Shown here: piece after piece, positions 1 to 10,015 of the stretch
Layout: every line of letters begins with the position of its first letter
Numbering within the stretch: the first letter of the stretch is position 1
Assembly: GCA_001632435.1 (NCBI GenBank)
Contig: KV423916.1
Location: forward strand, 1-64,000
DNA length: 64,000 bases
From: Calocera cornea HHB12733
Taxonomy: Eukaryota > Basidiomycota > Dacrymycetes > Dacrymycetales > Dacrymycetaceae
Reading direction: 5' to 3'
The notes under the pieces: generated by a model
What the model saw: the letters and a program-made list of their open reading frames with translations, nothing else
Databases searched by the model: none
What the model was told of the DNA's origin: nothing
Position numbers and translations under genes: made by a program

Positions 1-351
1 GCTCCGGAGTTGTGCTGCAAACGTGGAGTTCGCTCCACGTTTGCAGCGCGCGCGAAACGTTGAGACTCGCCCCCCGCCGGGGCGAGTTTCTCAACAATGG
101 TATTATTAATTCTCTTTTTTTTTCGCGTTCTATACAGGTGAGACGCGCCCCTATCGGGCGCGCCTTTTTATGTTGAATAATAATTATTATTCGTTGTTGA
201 AACGACGTTCGTGCAGGGGGGGTCCAAATGCCCCATTTGGACCCTGTGCAGCGCTTAGGGTACCATGACTGAGTGGAAGTATTGGTGGTGGGATCCCACC
301 ACCAATACTTTCATCATTCCGCCTCAAAAGCCCATTGGCGCGGTGCGCGCC
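1..351. repeat. Cluster of seven inverted repeats
   Basis: Seven inverted repeats lie almost end to end: 14-47 (15-bp perfect stem, TTCG loop), 59-95 (15-bp stem with one or two bulged bases), 144-162 (7-bp GC stem), 175-192 (18-bp perfect AT palindrome), 220-244 (11-bp stem, CCC loop), 277-310 (34-bp perfect palindrome centred on GATC) and 337-351 (6-bp stem, GTG loop). The stems are GC-rich apart from the AT palindrome, and the spacers include T-runs. No ORF is visible. This looks like the GC clusters or double-hairpin elements of fungal mitochondrial DNA, so a nuclear insertion of mitochondrial DNA or an assembly-end artefact is possible. The identity is inference; the inverted repeats are directly visible. 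Confidence 0.8.
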
Positions 352-1262
352 GGATAGCCCTCTTCACCCATAAAGTGCTATAGGATTTAGATCAACAAAC
401 AGGTAATTCACCCAAGATATAATACTTCAATTGTGCATTCATCATGTTATGTTATTATCCTTATATCCATATGACATGTATATATACTGAGTCTACATGT
501 ATAATACATGCATACTATATTGCTGTACTGGCATTATAGGTACCCTGACCCTAACCTGTGCAGAGAAGTGACTTAGATTATTAAAGTGTCTCTGGGCCTT
601 AGATGCGATAAGAGTGGAATCTTGTCACATCTGCCTCTAACATCATGTCATACATCTGCCTGGAATGCAGGAATGCAGAACTATTGGCCCTGGGAGGGCA
701 GCTTTGACTCTAACTTCTCGAAAAACCCCTTAGATACACTTAGGGTTGGGTTAGGACTGTTGCTAGGGTTAGGGTATAACAGATGCTGACAGGGTTGGGG
801 TTACAAAGGAAGCGGGTGAAGAACCGACAGTTTCATTTCTGGAAAGGCTCCAGTGAGGCAAGTGACAACTGGTGAAGCCGTCCTGCGTGTTTCTCGTTTG
901 TGCGACCCTACACACATACAGGTAGCAGAGTATTATTGCCTTTACCCTTGCCTCGCACCACGAAACTCGTTCATCGGGTGAGTCGGTACGAAACTGGACA
1001 GTACCATGAGTGTTTTGGGGAGCGGACTAGGACGGAAGTAGCAGTCGAGTAACCTGAACGTTACCACAGTTTGGAGAAAGGAGCGAATGTGCATTTACCA
1101 GGCCGAGTGCGGCCGCCTCGTTACAATGAAATGAACACGGCTCTTCACGAGACACGAGCGGACTAGAGAGATATGACAGAACAATATGGCAGACCACTGC
1201 TCTGCGGTGGGAACCCCCTCCTCGCAGAGTCTGCCCTCCCCTTCAATCATTACAGCATCATC
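352..1262. other. Gene-free AT-rich stretch with telomere-like words
   Basis: No convincing gene. From about 400 to 560 the DNA is AT-rich. CCCTGACCCTAACC lies at 543-556 and, in the opposite sense, TTAGGG-type words lie at 740-755 and 763-774. They are too few and too degenerate to call a telomere. The part nearest 1262 is the 3' flank of the HP1 gene. Confidence 0.5.
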
Positions 1263-2287
1263 TCACGCGTCCACTTCACTAAATCTGATCTTGCTTTCGT
1301 AGAAAGCGAGCATCTGCGTTCTGTCAGCGGATGCAACGCAGTCCACAAAGCGTCTTACCTTTTGGGGGCAGCGTTTGTTACACTCTATATTGGTACTCGT
1401 CGAACTGGATCCATTCGACCTGTTCTCCGGTCAGCGTTGATATCGAGGCAATAGGGAAATGCGACATACAGCTCCAGGGTTACAATGAGGGTGTTCCTCG
1501 CCTTTCCACGGCCGCGCGTGACATCAGAAACTCTCTCCACAATGCTCTCCCAGTCCTCCGTCTTCATGTGCTTGGTCATAGTCTGCAGTTCCTCATCATC
1601 ATCATCAGAGTCTCTCTTCCTCTTGCGAGCAGTCTGCGCGGCGGATGTGCGCGTTTCCGGAGCATGGGGTGGGGAGACGGGCGGCGAGTCTGTAAGAGGA
1701 CGGATTCGAGTCCGGCTGACAGTTGGAGTCGTGTGCGATGATTCCTTGCCTAAAGAAAACGTATTAGGGCGAGCATATATGTATGCCCGAGGTTACTCAC
1801 CGTTGGCCTTTGCACCGCGAGCCGCAGAAGCTCTCCCGGCCTTTGTCTGAGTAGAAGTGGCAGCTGAGGGCTTGTCCGTCCGCGGCTGTCCATCCGACGT
1901 AACATTATACTTATCCATCAGCTTGGAGTGCGTCTTCCAGAACTGGGTGATAGCGGCCGGGGCGGACCTTCGATCCAGGTGAGTATGTGCCGTGATGAAG
2001 GTTAGAGAGTACGTACTGGACGTTTTCCTCGGGCTCCCACGTGTCATCTGCTGCTTCATACCCTTCCCATCTCACGAGGTACTGGAAACCGCCGCTCTGA
2101 TATCTGCGATGAGCAAACACTCCTTCTTGGATCAACGCGCGCGTACCTTTCCAATCTTTTTGACATTCATCAGCTTCTCGACAATGTAACCCTCGTCATC
2201 ACCTTCCTCCTCCTGAGATTCTACTTCAGTCTTGTCAACCTCAGAGTCGTCCACAACGTCGGTCTGTCCTCTGCGTGGGCGTGCCAT
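1263..2287 (-). CDS. HP1-type heterochromatin protein (chromodomain + chromoshadow domain)
   Basis: Predicted chromatin reader that binds methylated H3K9 through its chromodomain and dimerises through its chromoshadow domain. Splicing five short introns gives about 259 residues from the ATG at 2287 to the TGA at 1263. An acidic N-terminus leads into the chromodomain at about residues 34-74 (GYIVEKLMNV, then YLVRWEGY and DTWEPEENV), with the aromatic-cage Y, W and Y/W positions present. A basic, Ser/Thr-rich hinge follows (RKRKRDSDDDDEE). The C-terminus is a chromoshadow domain starting DWESIVERV and ending RCPQK/MLAFYESKIRF, which is typical of HP1/Swi6. Introns fall inside both domains, and each was placed because only that splice keeps the domain in frame. 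It is related to S. pombe Swi6/Chp2. A role in H3K9me silencing is inferred from the family. Confidence 0.88.
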
Positions 2288-2552
2288 GGCGCAGTGATGG
2301 TGGCGGAGAAGAGGAAAGTGATGGCGGATACAAGGGACTCGTTTGGCCTGAGAGTCGCGCGCTCCGGAAGCAAACGCGTCGAAGTCATCCCGCGGTGTCT
2401 TACACGCAACCTAAGTTCCCCGCACTCGGATGAATCGTGCATGTCCGAGGATCGGATTCCGTTTTGTAGAATAAATGCGATGTATTAGAAGATTGGTAGA
2501 AACAATAACGTTCCAATCACAGATATAACTAAAAACAGCATCCTGTGACTGC

Positions 2553-3325
2553 CTATGTCACGACAACTGCTTTCCTCACGCAGTCGCCCTTCTGCACCAC
2601 GTCCTGTAACGATGAGTCAGCCTTGCGTACAGTGTGAACAGGGACGAACCTACCATGCGGAAGCGGGCAATAAGTTCCCTGTCAACAGACGAGCGGCAAC
2701 CTGTGCAGTCGTCCGTGACCTCGTACTCGCCGTCCGGGTTCCCGTCGCCGAGCGCAGACGGCCTGGCAATCGTCCATTCGACGCGTGGAGGTGCCCTGAA
2801 GAGCGCTTCTTCCGCTTGCGTCAGGGCCTGGTGCGTGTAGTTGAGGTTCGTGTACATCATGATCATCCGGATGGGGAACGGCGCCGTGGAGTAAGACGAG
2901 CCAACGCCCCACGAGGATACGAACGCAATACGCTTTGTCCTGTAGTTAGATTAGATCCTACGCAGAGAGTGAATGTAATCACGCAACCGGTGGCCGTCAT
3001 CTCCAAGACTGCGTGGGTAACTGCGGTTTCAATCATGTCGGTTGGGCTTGTCGGTTTGGACCAGGGCATATCGTTCGTTCGCGTGCTATTGAGAGCAACT
3101 ACGACCCCGTCGATCCCCTCGCCCGAGAAAACTTTCTTGATGTCATCCTTGTCTACAGGTGTTCCCCTTTACCAATTTGAGAAGCGGGTCGGTCATGTCG
3201 ACGTCAACCGGGTGAAAGGTATCGGAGTTGCGCACCAAGGCCGTGACACGGTTCTTTCGTTGCAAAGCTTCAGAAACAACAAGAGAGCCGGTACGACCAG
3301 AGGCGCCCAGAACAAGCACATGCAT
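2553..3325 (-). CDS. NAD(P)-binding Rossmann protein, NmrA/SDR-like, with a 1-nt frame break
   Basis: The N-terminus MHVLVLGASGRTG is a classic Rossmann glycine motif (GxxGxxG), followed by VTALVRNSD, as in NmrA-like and atypical short-chain dehydrogenase proteins. Later parts include KRIAFVSSWGVG and EWTIARPSALGDG, family-typical for the segment before the substrate region. The ATG is at 3325 and the stop at 2553, about 230 residues after removing introns at roughly 2990-2950 and 2650-2610. The reading frame breaks at a four-base homopolymer (3164-3167). Removing one base joins LVKG to TPVDKDDIKKVF perfectly, while no legal intron repairs it. It may be a sequencing error or a young pseudogene. 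The substrate is unknown. A TATA-like box lies 110 bases upstream. Confidence 0.65.
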
Positions 3326-3431
3326 GGCAACACGAGCGGATTTGAGGGCCGTCTGAGCTCGGGTTCGTGAGATGTTGCGATGGAACGTGCTTCGAGCTTC
3401 AGCCTTTCATAGTGACGGCAGAGCTCAAGGC

Positions 3432-3437
3432 TTTATA
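3432..3437 (-). promoter_or_regulatory. TATA-like box of the NAD(P)-binding gene
   Basis: TATAAA on the minus strand, about 107 bases before the ATG at 3325. The 476-bp gap between this gene and primase is a shared divergent promoter. Confidence 0.4.
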
Positions 3438-3801
3438 TCCGGGGACCGACGTAAGAGACCCCCAGGTAGTGATCGAGCGTGTGCTTGGAACGCCCATGCA
3501 AGCCGCCAATGTCTCGTCTAACGCACATCCAATCGCCAGCTGACAAGGAGGTAGGCAAATACCACGAATGCGCATCAGTGGCTGGCCAAGCCAAAAATGG
3601 GTGGAGCTAACCCTAGGTGCCTTCGTGGTGTTACCGAAAGTGCTTAGTCACGAGGCGTACGTCAGCAGAAAGGCGCGCCCATGCCTCAGGGCGCAGGTTG
3701 CGCGACGCGTCGACGCGTCCTCCTTCATCGCCCAGAGTCGACACTCATTGCTGTCTGCTCCTTTACTCGCCTCGCCTCATCCTTGGTGATCGACACACAA
3801 C

Positions 3802-5502
3802 ATGGTACCCGTACCCGATGTCAAGGATGTTCCTGGAGATGATGTGGACTACGAGTTCGTCTGTTAGTCTCACTAGAGCCGTTCCGCATTGACCTTCGCA
3901 CAGCATGGAGATGCCCAAGTTCGAATACGACCCATCGTCCCCGGAGGTCATGATGCAGTTCTACAGACGCCTCTTCCCTTACCGACCTTTCTTCCATTGG
4001 CTCAACCACGATCATAGTGAGTACAAAGCTTCAGCTCAGAGATCGACGCTTACATCACGCTACAGCACCCTCGAAGCTGTTCACCCATCGAGAGTTCGCG
4101 CTGACGCTGACGGGGGACATCTATCTGCGCTATAACTCTTTCGCAACGGTAGAAGACTTCGCGAGGGAGATTAAACGCCTTAACCCGAGCCGTTTTGAGG
4201 TCGGGGCGATCTACAATGCTAGGGTGCGCAGTTCTTTCCTTCACGCTTAGTGTCCTGCAGCTGACTATCCCCCAGCCAAGAGACAAGCGAACGCTTCGTG
4301 CCGGCGCTCTCCAGCCCCAGATGCGCGAGCTCGTCTTCGATATAGATATGACCGACTACGACTCCATCCGGACGTGCTGTAGTGGCAAGGGTATCTGCAA
4401 ACGATGCTGGTCCTTCATTGCCGCCGCGGTGACTGTTCTCGACTCGGCTCTGCGAAACCAGTTCGGCTATCGTCATCTCCTCTGGGTATACTCTGGTCGT
4501 CGAGGAATTCATTGTTGGGTTAGCGATAAAGCCGCGCTCGCATTGACGGACGAGCAGCGGAAGGCCATCGTCGGGTATCTGGAGGTGATCAAGGGTGGGG
4601 CAGAGATGGTTAAGAAGGTGAACGTGCGGATGGGCACGGGTTTCGGCGCGGGTCCGTTGCCTCCCAGCTTGAAGTACGCCAAGTGTATCTTCTCCCCCTT
4701 CATGAATCTGACTCTGTCACAGGTCGCTCGTTACGAGGCAAGCCCTGGGTGGATACTTCACGGAAACTATCCTCGAGGACCAGAAGTGCTTTGACTCTGA
4801 AGAAGGCACGGAGATGCTCCTCTCCCTGATTCCTGACAAGGGTAAGCTCGCCGCGCGTATCACGTACTCCACGCCAGCTAACTCTAGATGCAGCAATTGC
4901 TGGCAAGTTGCGTAAACTATGGTCTGCGAATCCTGGACGACCCTCGATCAAAAAGTTCGGTGACCTCAATGCCGAGATCGGCCTGCTCGGCGAAACCAGC
5001 CAAGCAGCCAAAGCGCTGCGCAGTGCCCAGGAAGACATCATCCTGCAGTTCCTCTACCCGCGTCTCGATGCCGAGGTCTCAAAGCATCGCAACCATTTGT
5101 TGAAGTCGCCGTTCTGCGTACATCCCGCGACTGGACGTGTATGCGTGCCCGTCGACCCCGAAAAAGTAGACGAGTTCGATCCGGAGACAGTCCCAACTCT
5201 GGGCGGACTACTATATGAGCTAAACCTCTCGGAACAGCCGAAGGCGGAAGACGGTGGTGACCCACTTCGCGGAGGTATGCTCTTCCGTTTTGCACTCACC
5301 ATCGATGCTGACTTCCCTGTAGATTGGGAACGCACAAGCCTCAAGCCTTACGTCGAGATGCTTCAAAAGCATGCTCAGGAGCTGATTCGGGAGACCCGCG
5401 AAGAGAAGCAGAGTGAGTTCACCCGTGCATTTGGCGGCTCTCCGCGCATACTTACCGCACAAACCAGGGAAATTCAAGAAGGAAGGACTGGATGATTGGT
5501 AG
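3802..5502 (+). CDS. PRI1: DNA primase small (catalytic) subunit
   Basis: Catalytic subunit of primase in the DNA polymerase alpha-primase complex; it makes the RNA primers for replication in the nucleus. Splicing seven introns of about 45-55 nt gives about 445 residues, near the human and yeast size. Landmarks in order: FFHWLNHDH, KLFTHREFALTL, ELVFDIDMTDYD (the two metal-binding aspartates of the DxD catalytic motif), the zinc site CC..GICKRCW, and LLWVYSGRRGIHCWV, the conserved SGRRG(V/I)HCWV nucleotide-binding segment. The C-terminal half (LGGYFTETILEDQKCFDSEE, then KLRKLW) also fits the family. The start at 3802 lies in a one-exon leader spliced to MEMPKFEYDP. The gene converges on its downstream neighbour with about 145 bp between stops. 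Nothing suggests inactivation. Confidence 0.93.
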
Positions 5503-5647
5503 CGGGGATGGTAGAGGTCGGCTGATCTTTTCACTTACGACGACGATTGTATGCATGTATGAACACATTTCAGTACCCCGATTATCCACATCAACGCATC
5601 ATTAAGATACCCCGAAACTGAGAAGCGACTGCATCGTGAAGTTGGAT

Positions 5648-6809
5648 CTACAAGTATCCCTTTCGAAAGGCTGGGGCTTGTCAACGATTCTGGAAGCGAT
5701 GCTTGACTTTGTACGAAGACTCACCTCCGGGATTTAATGCTGCGGCATACATGACGCAGTTGATAGGCGTCAGCTTCTCGATCGCTTGGTCTTGAGATGG
5801 CTCGGGAACTGCCCGTTGCTCCTCCCAGAAGCCAATCACGCCGCGTGCCCTCTCTTTCCACTTCGCCTCGTCACTACATTGAATGCCCAGACATGTGCCG
5901 AATTCGCGGAAAGGCAGGCGATGTCGGCTTGGCGCGTCGAAGTATCCATCGTCCCATACATCAGCTAGGAGCGGTTCAGACAATCACCACCGAGCGGGAA
6001 CGAGATAGCGTACATAGATGAGCGAATGCCTTGGTGCTTAGCTCACTAGCCCAATCTTCCTCGCCTCGTAACCAATGCGCCGTCCATAGGGTCATCCCGA
6101 GATCGAGAGGATCGTCAGAGGTATATCTGCTCCATTTCGTCTCTAGTATCTTTCTGTAGTCTTCGATCTCGTGCTGAAGCACATCGGTCCCGGCTGTGCG
6201 CCGAAGCAGTGTATATACGACGTAACCATCGATAGGGTCGAGGTTGCCCTCACTCGATACGAGAGGCTTGGACAAGTCCATTGCTACCTTCCAGTACATT
6301 CGCGGCCGTGCTGACTGTCGATCATACACGAATGCTGGATGAATCGACTCCGCAAGCGCGATAGCGAGGTCGTTGTAGACTTGATCCTGCGATGCGAGGG
6401 CCATTCGATTCAGAGCGAACATCCACAGTGTTAGGTAGTGATGGTATTGCCCATCGCCCTCCTCGCCGGTCTCTTCCTCCTTTCCTATTCGTAGCCCACC
6501 AGCGACCGGATTAGCTTCAGTTGCTCCGGGTAGACGAGCCCGTCCGTCTCTGGTGCGACCCAGGATGTCATGCACAGTCGAGATAAGCCGCGCCGCCAGG
6601 TAGAGATAACGAAGCTCTCGCGTTTCCTTGTAGAAGGTGATGAAGTTGAGTACACCGAATGCGTCCGTCCAAAGATATCGCCCACGATGGCCCTCTGCAG
6701 CAGGCGGCGGAGTCCATGAGCTGGCTCGGACCGAGGACAAGCTCCCGAAGTCCCCGTACACTATCTGCATAGCTCGCTGCATGTTGGACATGATCGCTGG
6801 GGATGCCAT
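5648..6809 (-). CDS. Conserved fungal protein of unknown function, possible alpha/alpha-toroid fold
   Basis: I do not recognise a named family. The ATG at 6809 (MASPAIMSNMQRAMQ) begins about 340-350 residues: one long exon, then two short introns near 6040-5980 and 5700-5670, ending GAFRKGYL at the stop at 5648. The protein is rich in helices with aromatic and acidic motifs (GRYLWTDAFGVLNF, GQYHHYLTLWMFALNRM, LTLWTAHWLRGEEDW, DVWDDGYFDAPSRHRLPFREFG). The spacing of Trp-rich helices recalls six-hairpin glycosidase or epimerase-like toroids, but that is only a resemblance. No signal peptide is seen, so it is probably cytosolic. Open sequence upstream of 6809 continues to 7070 but looks non-coding, so the MASP start is preferred. 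Confidence 0.7.
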
Positions 6810-7017
6810 GGTTCGAATTGATGTACGCTGCACTGTGACAAAAAGCACCAGCCGTGCCCGAAGCGGAAGGACGAGCATACAACGTGATATGGTATATCTG
6901 AGAAGAAGAGGACCAGCGCGAACGCAACGAAGCACAAATACGTGCATGGACCCTCGGGTCGTTACGTCATTTGTCACTGATAATCCCAGAACGAGGTGCA
7001 CATGACATCCAGCTGAA

Positions 7018-8863
7018 TTATGCCTGGGGTGGAATTGCAAACCATTTATGGAACATATTTTCGGGATCATACTTCGCTTTCAACTGTGCCAACCGATCGA
7101 AATTTCCTCCAAAGACCTCACGGATCTTCTCATCCCCGGCGCCGTAGTTCCCGTACTGCAAGGATCATTAATAACAGACAAAAGAGTGATGAGAGTACAT
7201 ACGCCTCGCCGACCAGTAAGTTGTACGCCTTGCTCCTTCGCTTCTTCATCCCTCATATATTCAACTTGCTCGCTCGCCCATGCCCGCAACTGCATATAAT
7301 CAGTTTCAAGCCCTGCTCTCCCGGAAGTGTGCATCGTACGCGTTTATCCAAGGCGGGATCTGTCCATCTCAAGGCACAGTTGATATTGTACCACTTCCCC
7401 CGATTTGCAAAGGCAGTGGTACCCTCAGGAACACTAGCGACCTTATCGAATGGATGTAATTCGACCAGAATGGCGCCGCTGTCCGCGGATTAGCACCTTG
7501 AACAGCTACCTCGCGAAGTAACGTACGCCTTCGTTTCCGGGAGCTCGTAAGTAAGCTTAACGTAATTATCAAAAATCTTCTGAAAGCGGTCTGCGTTCAC
7601 GACAGTGAAGGCTGTTGATTTGAAGAGCTTGCGACCGCCATATGTAGCCATGGGGTTCTGTCCAAACCTCGGTTATCCTACCTAGCCTGCCAGTATGGAA
7701 GACATACCTGCAGTCCATTGACCTCGGAGTAAGGCATTTCTTGCGTCATATCCGCGACTGGGCCAACTTCGAAGAACGGAGCAAATCTCAATTTGGCCTC
7801 TTTGGCAGGGCCGTTGTAGAAGGGAATAACGACGAGCATTGGCTGGGTATTGTTCAGCTCTGCGTCGGTGTGTGCGATCGTCTTGATGTCAGACTCACGG
7901 TGAAGGCCGGGGGCGGGCATGCCATGACAATCATCGCACTTTCATCGACAGATGCGGTCTTCGCCCACTTCGCAGCAGCATCGAAGAGAGGAGTGAGTAG
8001 CGGCGGAGGGTAGACAAGCTGGGAAGCCTCAGCGGGCAGCGGGGACTTCAGGATATGAGAGCGTACAAGACCTGACCAGATAGGATTTGGTTGCGGGAAA
8101 ACCTTGAAAGTGAAGGACGTTACAGGGCCAAAATTGGAGCCAGCGCCTGGAGTTTGGCATCAGACAAAGACGTCAAATACAAGAAGAGAGCTAAACACCT
8201 CGAATACCCCAGAACAGGTCGGCGTTGTCGGTTTCGCTGCATGTCAGTATATCGCCGTTCGCTATCACGACCTCGGCTTCTTCAAGGACATCGATGACGA
8301 GTCCGTATCGAGGAGTGAGCCAGCCATATCCGCCACCGACCGTGAGGCCCCCAACGCCTGCCGCGAGAGTCAGCCCAAGTCGAGAACATAGCTGGAACGG
8401 TGAAATACCTGTGTGATTGACTGTACCACCGACCGTCGCCATACCATACTTGGCAGCTTCGGTATCCACGTCCGACCAGAGGGCTCCACCGCCGACCTTG
8501 ATAGTCTTTCGCTCCAGATCGACGACGCAGCTGTTCATTCGTCTGAGATCGATAACGAGCCCGCCTTCGGACGACGAAGCGCCAGTGCAGGAGTGTCCAC
8601 CGCCTTTTATGGCCAAATCCAGCTTATCATCCGCGGCAAACCGAATCTAGGAATAGGGTACACATTATTTAGCGCCATCCAAGATCAGCAGAGCGCATGC
8701 ATACGGCTTTGGAGACATCATCCGCAGTTTCCGCAAGGACAACGTATTTAGCGCGTCGGACAGCACCTTCGCTCCAGCGCTGGATCGCCTTTTCATACAG
8801 ATCGCCGGAGTCAGGAGTCAACAGTTGATCTTTAGCAAAGAGCGAGGCTATGTTGGCAGACAT
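7018..8863 (-). CDS. FAD-linked oxidoreductase, berberine-bridge (BBE) type
   Basis: A flavoprotein oxidase or dehydrogenase of the PCMH/BBE family, often acting on sugars or secondary metabolites. From the ATG at 8863 (MSANIASLF) the FAD-binding domain follows: [15 protein letters not shown], then [11 protein letters not shown], whose His is the usual site of covalent 8-alpha-histidyl FAD, then [29 protein letters not shown] and [11 protein letters not shown]. The second covalent residue (Cys) of bicovalent members is absent, so attachment should be through His only. The C-terminal BBE segment ends [21 protein letters not shown] .. [17 protein letters not shown] at the stop at 7018. At least five short introns are needed. 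No signal peptide is evident, so a cytosolic or peroxisomal location is more likely than secretion. The substrate cannot be told. Confidence 0.85.
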
Positions 8864-10015
8864 GGCTGATAGAGGGAACCGCGAGCAAGGTAGCTAGATG
8901 TGGCACTAGCTTAAGGAGGAAAGATATGATCCGCACCAGACGCTCGAACGGAGGGTTGAGAGGTATCCAGTGCAGTTGGCAGCACGGCTGCTGTACAGTT
9001 TGCTGCACTGTCGGGAGGTAAGCAAAGCGGCGTTGGCCGGTCCCTCAACCGGACAGGCCGGGGATGGGTGGTATAATCCCGACGTTTTTACGCGCATGCA
9101 ATGTCGCACCTTGTGCCCAGGTGATAAGGGTTCAAACACAAGGGGCGAGCGAGTGCTGGTACGGCAGCTTTCATCGGGCGTGCGGGTCGCGCGGCGGATG
9201 CACACGGCGATATCATCAGCAACCGCCCGCAGAGATAGCGGATGGCCAAGAGTGAGTGAGTGCCCGGTCTGTCAGCCGTTCGTTGAAGAATCGTCCGGGA
9301 AGCGCGGGTGTAATGAACGAGTGCGGGGTAAGCGCGACTGTATTCCACGCGTTTCCAAGAGCGGATGGTGTAATGGAAGACGGGCGCTGTTCGCTAGCCG
9401 GGGGACATAGCGACGCCATGGGAAGGTGATCTGGTCAGGGGGTTACGGAACGCGTCATGTTCGAGAACGTGCGGTGAGGATGGGTTACATCTTATCGAGT
9501 CAGTACAAGGACCCTGTCGCTCCACTCGATGGGGTTGGAGGCAGGCTGACTGCGAGTTGAGTGAGCCGCTGGGTGCGTGTAATGGCAGCATACATGATTA
9601 TTAGGGGGTCAGACCGGGGATATGATAAAGCAGTGAGGCAGAGAGGGGTTGTGGTGGTAAGACAAAGCGGTCAGCCGGCGGGACACGTGTTGCGACGGTG
9701 CCCCAGCGTGTCCAGCGCGTCGCCCGGCCGTGTCACGACACCCCCTATTGGCGGTCCCTGAAGCGAGCGAGTGCCCGCGACGGCCGTCCGACGAAGCGCC
9801 TACTTACCCCTTGTCCCTAAACAGCCATCTACAGGGGGACAACACCACCACCATCTCACTCCCACTCACACTCAACCGCTGCCCCACCCCCCTTCACGCC
9901 CACCCTTTCCTCGCCCTGTCTCGGATTGCACGATTCACTTCGCTGCGATCTCGTCGACCTATCCGCTGCTAATCGCGTCTCGGGTCAATCATATCATCCA
10001 ATCTCGCACTATCTT
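8864..10015. other. Intergenic stretch, divergent promoters
   Basis: ORFs of up to 146 codons occur but lack coding character or recognisable motifs. The last 250 bases are strongly pyrimidine-rich (CACC and CTC runs), typical of a basidiomycete promoter, and lead into the BCAS3-like gene. Confidence 0.5.

Noticed and set aside
740..774. True telomere
   Set aside because: Only a few degenerate TTAGGG words, followed by unique DNA and genes.
2555..3370. 271-codon plus-strand ORF
   Set aside because: It is antisense to the NAD(P)-binding gene, whose Rossmann motif is clear on the minus strand.
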